NCBI RefSeq assembly: GCF_020520425.1 | Contig: NC_079487.1 | Span: 58,876,719 to 58,940,718 of the forward strand | DNA from: Spinacia oleracea | Lineage: Eukaryota; Streptophyta; Magnoliopsida; Caryophyllales; Amaranthaceae | Reading direction: 5' to 3' | Length of the DNA: 64,000 nt | Part shown: piece after piece, positions 58,614 through 64,000 of the stretch | Layout: every line of letters starts with the position of its first letter | How positions within the stretch are numbered: position 1 is the stretch's first letter | Translations under genes and position numbers: made by a program | The notes under the pieces: generated by a model | Database searches by the model: none | What the model was told of the DNA's origin: nothing | Seen by the model: only the letters and a program-made list of their open reading frames with translations

Positions 58614-59178
58614 CGCGGACCGTCTCCTTCCTTTCCCATTTCCACCATTTTCGCTCAAACTCTTCACTTCTCTCTACTGATTTTTGCTCGTTTCCTTCAC
58701 TTTTCTTCACGAGTTCTACTCCAAATCACTTCCTAATCTTCCCAATGTAAGTAATTTTCAGTAATTTTGAGCTTTTTTTGTCAATTTCAGTATTTTTGTC
58801 AAGTATTTTTTGTGCATGAAATTGATTTGGGGTTTTTTGATTTTGTGCCCCCTTCCTTCAATTAGATAGTTGGAAATGTTCCACATAACATGTTAATTAG
58901 TTTGTGCATGTTAATTTTTGCAAGTATGTTGATTTTTGTTGAATTTGGGCATTTTCATGCTAGCCCCCAAGTATACCTACGACCCTAGTATTTTCTTATA
59001 ATGTAGGTATTTTGGTATATTGCTTGCGTTCCTCATAATTCATGGGTGACAAATCATGGGAGAATTTTGATTTTGCTTAGGGAATTTTGCTAAGTATGAA
59101 CTTAGTATCATGTTTTTAGGGAACAAAAATTGTATGACTCCATTTCATGAGTGAAATGCGCTCTTTTTAGGGATCGGT

Positions 59179-61570
59179 ATGAGTGCCAATTTTGTCAAAG
59201 GTATGAGTGGCCGCGAGGAGCGTGGCATGACGCGTCAGTCCACTGGCCCGGGTCTTTTATGGGTGGGCCCTGAGCTCTACGACGGTCGTGATCTGCACTA
59301 CGACCTAGAGCACCACGTGACTTCCCGCCTTCATGCGAGGAGAGAGACTACGGTTCGTGGCTATGGCGCAGCGACGAGTCAGACCGTTTTTAGCTATCTG
59401 AGCTCGGACGCCCAGGCCTTGGTGAGGGCGAGCTCACTGTTTACGGTGGTTGAGACCTTCTGGGAGATACTGCGGCTTAACATCTCCCTGTCCTTTCTGC
59501 GGTCGTTCATGAGGTGGTGGTGGGATACCACCAACACCTTCCATTTTCCTTGGGGCGAGATGACGATCACTCCTGAGGACTACACAGCTTTGACGGGCTT
59601 GACCTTTACAGGGAACCCCGTTCGTCTGAGTTCGGATGGCCCATCGCCGACTGTTGCTGAGGGTACCAGGCTCCTGGGCTCGTGGATGGGTAGTAGATTA
59701 CCTTCGTACCAGCCCCGTGGGATACCTTTCGCTGACCTGATGTGGGCTTTGGAGCATGGGGTAGAGGAGTCGCCTTCGAGACAGGCTCGGCTGTTCTACC
59801 TCCATTTTATTACTTCCACTTTTCTATCGGGTCCGACTGACACCTTTGACCCGAGGTGGATAGGCATGGTGGAGGACGTGTCTACACTGGGTGACTATCG
59901 CTGGGGCGATTTGGGCTATGCGACGCTTGTCGGCCAGATGAGTTTGTCGGTGCGCGACTCGGACCCGAGTAGACGTCACTTTGTGATTACATTAGCGGGA
60001 GTGCCGCGTTTGATCGAGGTATGTGCCTAGACTTTCTTTTGTTTTCTCGCTTTTACCCGGCCTCTTTTTTTTAAATGTTTTATTATCCTTTTCTTTTTGC
60101 AGCTGTGGGCCTTTGAGCACTTACCTTGGCTGGCTCCCCGAAAGGGGCAGAGGCCTTTGGAGTTCCCTGCCGGTCGCCGTTGGGGTTGGAAGAAGAAGCT
60201 GACAGTGCGTCCACCCCCCGATACCGTGTGGCATCTTATCCAGGACGGGAACCCTGAGCATGTACAGAATCTTATCCTCTATCTCGTATTTCGTCATCCT
60301 TTTATATATTTTTTTATGTGCGAGATCTGACTGCGTTTGTACAAAAACAGGTGGTTTGGACCCCATAGCTCTCTTTTAGTGGTACCCATGCTTCAGTCAG
60401 GGATAGTTATGCCCTGAGCCAGACGCGGGTCTTGTTCGTTGGTCGCCGGGACCCTGTCTGGTACCTAGGAGAGCGGGTACGTATGCAGACGGTCGGGGCT
60501 TTTTCAGTGCCCATGCCTCCGCCTGCGACCATGCTGTCTACTCGCTCGATAGGCGAGTCGTGGAGGGTCCACTCGAGGACTGGCGTGCCGGCGACGGAGT
60601 TGGTGATAGAGGGAGCTAGCTATTACCAGTTTATCCAGGATTCTCTTCGTCTCCCGGAGCCTGGCGCTGTAAGTTGCCTCCTCTCTTTGTATTGATTTTA
60701 GTGTTTTCATGCTCGTGCCCATGTGTTTATGCCTACTGTGTTTTGTGCAGGAGTGTCCTAACCCTTCGTTGGGGGGATGAGTGCTTCCCGATGCTCGGAT
60801 CTCGTATACCGGAGAGAGTGGATCCGAGATTGTGGAGACTTTCCCGGAAGACCGGGTTTTCCATGCTCCGCTCCCTGAGGGAGTAGAGGCGGTATGCACC
60901 TTTTATTTGTGTACTCTTCTTATATTTTTTCTGTCTTTTTTACTGACATTCTTGTTTCAGGTTCTGGCCCGTATAGCCAATGCGATGGTGGGGGTGATCA
61001 ACCGGTTGAAGTCCGCGTTGGTTCGAGCTCGGTCTGCACTTTCTTGCAGGAGCCCCCACTCTACTCGGGTAATGTGCCCTCTTTTTTTCTTTTGATCTGT
61101 ACCTTTTGTTTGGCTTTCGGTTATTCACTCTCTTTTTTTTTGTCCTTTGTTGCAGACATTCTTGTTTCATGTTCAGGCCCATACGGCCAATGCGATGGTG
61201 GGGGTGATCAACCGGTTGAAGTCCGCGTTGGTTCGAGCTCGGTCTGCACTGTCTTGCAGGAGCCCCCACTCTACTCGGGTAATGTGCCCTCTTTTTTTCT
61301 TTTGATCTGTACCTTTTGTTTGGCTTTCGGTTATTCACTCTCTTTTTCTTTTGTCCTTTTTTGCAGACGGCTGCTGGACGTGCCGGGGCCGACGACGCGG
61401 GTCCCTCGGGCGGGGGACACGGTCGTGAGAGAGAGAGGGCACGGCACTCGCCCCTACGGCATCGCCGTTCTGACGCGGGGGTGAGTTCTTCCGGGGAGAG
61501 GTCCGAGCCGGAGCGTAGGCGACGTTCCGTGTCGGTGGCCCGAGAGCCTAGCCCCGAGTTGCAGTCATAA
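59179..61570 (+). pseudogene. plant mobile domain (PMD, aminotransferase-like) gene, seven exons, antisense to the retrotransposon
   Basis: Proposed exons, all joined in phase 0: 59179-60018, 60103-60261, 60351-60668, 60751-60891, 60961-61068, 61156-61278 and 61367-61570, about 630 codons. Exon 1 has TFHFPWGEMTITPEDYTALT, the PMD hallmark (H...GE.TITL.D...L.GL), preceded by LSFLRSFMRWWWDTTNTF. LWAFEHLP, VVWTP and WYLGERV follow in later exons at the expected places. The C-terminus is Arg/Ser-rich. Two in-frame stops break it: TAG at 60366 (where Tyr is expected) and TGA at 60778. The introns are short (69-98 bp) with clean GT/AG. PMD proteins occur in transposons and as host genes (MAIL/MAIN) linked to silencing. 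This gene is transcribed against gag-pol; its function in the element is unknown. Confidence 0.82.
60945..61365 (+). repeat. 210-bp tandem duplication of an exon and its intron in the PMD gene
   Basis: The stretch from GACATTCTTGTTTCA through the exon (AATGCGATGGTGGGGGTGAT...ACTCGG) and the following intron recurs 210 bp later, nearly identical. In the second copy the original acceptor TTTCAG has become TTTCAT, but an upstream TTGTTGCAG keeps the frame open, adding five codons. Both copies keep phase 0. Confidence 0.88.
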
Positions 61571-62500
61571 CCTCATTTTCGGGGTGACTCTGGCTGGGGG
61601 GCCTCATACCACGGGGAGTGGAGTGGATGGACCGGCGAGGCTTGGAGACATGGAGCCGATGACGAGTCTTAGGCTTACCTCCTGTTTTGTACATATTCAT
61701 TCTTGTATTCCGCATGTATATGTATATTTTTTTGCGATTTTTGGTGCATGAATGTTTTGAGCCTTCCGTGGGCTTTGTTTTAACATATTATAGCAATATT
61801 AGCTTTCTAAACCAATGACGAATAGGAAAAGACTTTCGTAAAAATAACGAGTTCGTATAAGAGTGCACACATATTTTTAGACTAACCGACTACTTGGGGT
61901 ATTACATATGCATGTTCACTATTTTTTGTTTTTTTGCCGACTCGTGCCATACTCCTTTGTTGGGCTTGTTCCTGGAAATTCTAGTGGCTTTGTTTTTTCA
62001 TTCTATTTGGTCTTGCCCGTGCATGGGTTAGGGTAGAGTGCCCTTTGCAATATCTTTTCTCCTTGATGCATTGCATGACTTTAATATTTTTTTAATTTTT
62101 ATTGGACCGAATCCTTGAGAAGGATTGCCTACGTATCTTGTCAGAATCAGGTCGCGCGTAGTTCTAGCTTTTGAAAAAATTTGAAAGGGTGTTCATCACA
62201 CGTCTGCTTCCCCCCCAAGTGTTCGTGGTTTTTTTTTGGGTTAAAAAAAAGGATTACAAACACTTTGCAGAAGCGGGAGGGTAGGTGGCAAGAGAGAATG
62301 ACGCCCGATCAAGGGCGAAGGGAATATCGGCGCCCAGGCCTGGGCGTGAAAAATAACAGCGCCCAGTCCTGGGCGTTGAAGTTTTATCCTTCGCTTTTTC
62401 TACCTTACCGAGTTTTATGCCGTTTGTTTAGAGTAATGCGCAGAATGTTTGCTTATGAGTCTTAATGTGTTTTATTAGATGCCTTAACTCTGGACTGAAT
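61571..62500 (+). other. 3' flank of the PMD gene and spacer to pol
   Basis: No ORF recognised. 62095-62165 carries the GGATTGCCTACGTATC block shared with elements 1 and 2. A paired GC hairpin lies at 62329-62378, 120 bp after the GCTTCCCCCCCAAGTG motif. Pol of the gypsy element ends at 62501 on the opposite strand, so the two transcripts would converge here. Confidence 0.6.
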
Positions 62501-63998
62501 TTAAATATGGTACTTTTTTAATTGGTCTAAGTTCGTGAGGTTAGCGAATTCCGCTCCATCTATGTCAGCTAGTTGGACTGCTCCGCCAGGTAGGATGGTC
62601 TTTACAAAGTACGGTCCTGTCCAGTTAGGCCGGAATTTTCCTCGAGGGTCCGTAGTAGGTGCGCGGACTTCTTTTAATACAAAATCGCCTTCTTTGATAT
62701 TTCGAGGTTTGACTCTTTTGTTGAATTGCCTTGCGATGCGCTTTTGATACACTTGCACGTGATGTAGAGCTCTCAACCTTCGTTCGTCTAAAAGGACGAG
62801 CTCGTCGTACCTAGCTTGAACCCAATCGGCTTCGGGTAGCTTGCTTTCTAGGACGACCCGGAGGGAGGGAATCTCCAACTCGACCGGTTGGACTGCTTCC
62901 ATTCCGTATACCAAGGAGTAGGGTGTTACTCCAATGGAGGTGCGGATTGAGGTTCGATAGCCCCATAATGCGAAGTGTAATTTATTGGGCCAATCCTTAT
63001 AATTTTCGGCCATTTTTTTGATTATGACTTTAATATTTTTGTTGGCCGCCTCTACCGCGCCCGTTCATTTGCGGCCTGTAGGGAGAGGATTTATGGTGTT
63101 TGACATGATATTTTTCGAGCAGGTCTTGGACTTCGGCCCTGATGTGGAAACCTTGGTCACTTATGATTTCATGTGGAACCCCGTATCGACAGAATATGTT
63201 CTTTTCTAGGAATCGAGCGACATGTTTGGCTGTTAATTTTGCATAGGAGACTGCCTCTACCCATTTAGTGAAGTAATCAATTGCAACTAAAACGTACTCG
63301 TGTCCCCCTACGCCTGTTGGTGTTACCTTGCCGATTATATCTATACCCCAGGTGGAAAAGGGCCATGGAGAAGTGAAGGTGTATAGTTCCGAGGGAGGCA
63401 AATGGTTAAGGTTACTGAAGATTTGGCATTTTGGGCAAGTGTTTACAAAGTGATGGCAATCGGTTTCCATAGTGGTCCAATAGTACCCTGAGCGGGATAT
63501 TTTTCGGGATAGCATTTTTCCGTTCATATGGGGTCCGCACACGCCGTTATGGTATTCTTCCATTAGTCTTTGGGCTTGGTTTTGATGGACACAAAGTAAC
63601 TTGATTTTATTCGGCGTGTATTTGTACAGTTCTCCCAGAATTATGCTATATTGTGAAGCGAGGAGGCGTAGGGCCTTTTGTGCTCGCGGGGAAGTGTTTG
63701 GGGGGAATTCCCCACTTGTTTTGTAACGAAGGATGTCCGTGTACAATGGTTCTTCTTCGGTGTTTTCAGGTTCGGAGTCTATGGCAGAACAATAAGCCGG
63801 CTCTTTCCTTCGCTCGACCCGAAGGGTCATTCCGTCCCATTCATTCGGGATGTTGAGCATTGAAGCTAGCTTCGCTAGTGCATCCGCGAATTGGTTGTCC
63901 GTCTCTTGGCAAGTATGTATACTCGATTTTTTCAAATTGCTCGACTATTTGGTCCAAGTGAGCTTGATATTTTGAGAGACTAGTGCTTCGGACCTTCC
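62501..63998 (-). pseudogene. Ty3/gypsy pol: second RNase H end and integrase (frameshifted)
   Basis: From the right edge: SLSKYQAHLDQIVEQFEKIE and YTYLPR, then FADALAKLASMLNIP, the extra archaeal-type RNase H of Tat/Athila lineages. The integrase follows: zinc-finger HNGVCGPHMNGKMLSRKI...CHHFVNTCPKCQ, the catalytic core with GIDIIGK (first Asp), ISDQG (second Asp), YRPQMNG and VEAANKNIKV (Glu). The C-terminal part is WPNKLHFALWGYRTS, SLVYGMEAVQPVELEIPSL and GKFRPNWTGPYFV, ending LDQLKKYHI. One-base shifts occur near 63900 and near 63060; the latter lies just before the catalytic Glu. Gag, protease and RT lie beyond the window. Confidence 0.93.
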
Positions 63999-64000
63999 AT

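Larger units (their letters stand above)
56015..64000 (-). mobile_element. Tat/Ogre-like gypsy element 3, autonomous-type, 3' part (extends beyond window)
   Basis: 3' LTR at 56015-57476, polypurine tract at 57477-57491, pol (integrase and RNase H) on the minus strand at 62501-64000, and an antisense multi-exon gene between them. LTR sequence, tandem repeats and GC hairpins match elements 1 and 2, so this is the coding relative of those non-autonomous copies. In Tat-lineage elements, extra antisense ORFs between pol and the 3' LTR have been described, and this has that layout. Pol is frameshifted, so this copy is unlikely to be active. Confidence 0.9.

Overview
This is a plant nuclear window, dense in retrotransposons. 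The introns, plant LTR-retrotransposon primer sites, a plastid ycf1 fragment, a berberine-bridge-enzyme-like pseudogene and a multi-exon aldose 1-epimerase all point to a dicot. The recurring TACGGAGTA-type flanks hint at Caryophyllales, but that is only a guess. No bacterial, viral or organellar replicon is present.

Layout. 1-5577 is nested Ty1/copia material: the 5' LTR of a minus-strand element, the 3' half (RT/RNase H, 3' LTR) of a plus-strand element, and a fragment of a third LTR. 5578-6702 is a truncated Ty3/gypsy interior split by a complete minus-strand copia element at 6703-19754 (TSD TTTCC). That copia element itself holds a 2.7-kb solo LTR at 12237-14933 (TSD TATGA). 19786-30626 and 31361-42443 are two related minus-strand, non-autonomous Tat/Ogre-like gypsy elements with 1.4-1.5 kb LTRs and about 8 kb interiors. 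They lack gag-pol but carry a captured piece of a host YTH-domain (m6A reader, ECT family) gene. 42445-43425 is a solo copia LTR.

43.4-54.3 kb is the gene-like island: a LINE RNase H relic, a TIR element of Mutator type (44100-45441), a small Helitron (45574-46283), a berberine-bridge-enzyme-like pseudogene (46606-47339), and one apparently intact five-exon aldose 1-epimerase gene (47661-51212, minus) with a MULE-type MITE in its large intron. A palindromic TIR element follows at 52164-53809.

54345-56014 is a patchwork of a copia gag start, a 190-bp plastid ycf1 piece and two nested copia LTR pieces. From 56015 to the window end is the 3' part of an autonomous-type gypsy element on the minus strand. 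Its integrase/RNase H lies at 62501-63995 (frameshifted). On the opposite strand it carries a seven-exon plant-mobile-domain (PMD) gene at 59179-61570, with its own TATA-like box and 5' UTR intron.

The most interesting material is this antisense PMD gene, the captured YTH fragments at the comparable side of the gag-pol-less relatives, and two motif families reiterated through these gypsy elements: paired GCGCCCAG/CTGGGCG hairpins and polypurine-tract-like GGGGGCT motifs. None of this has been tested by search; all calls come from reading the sequence.
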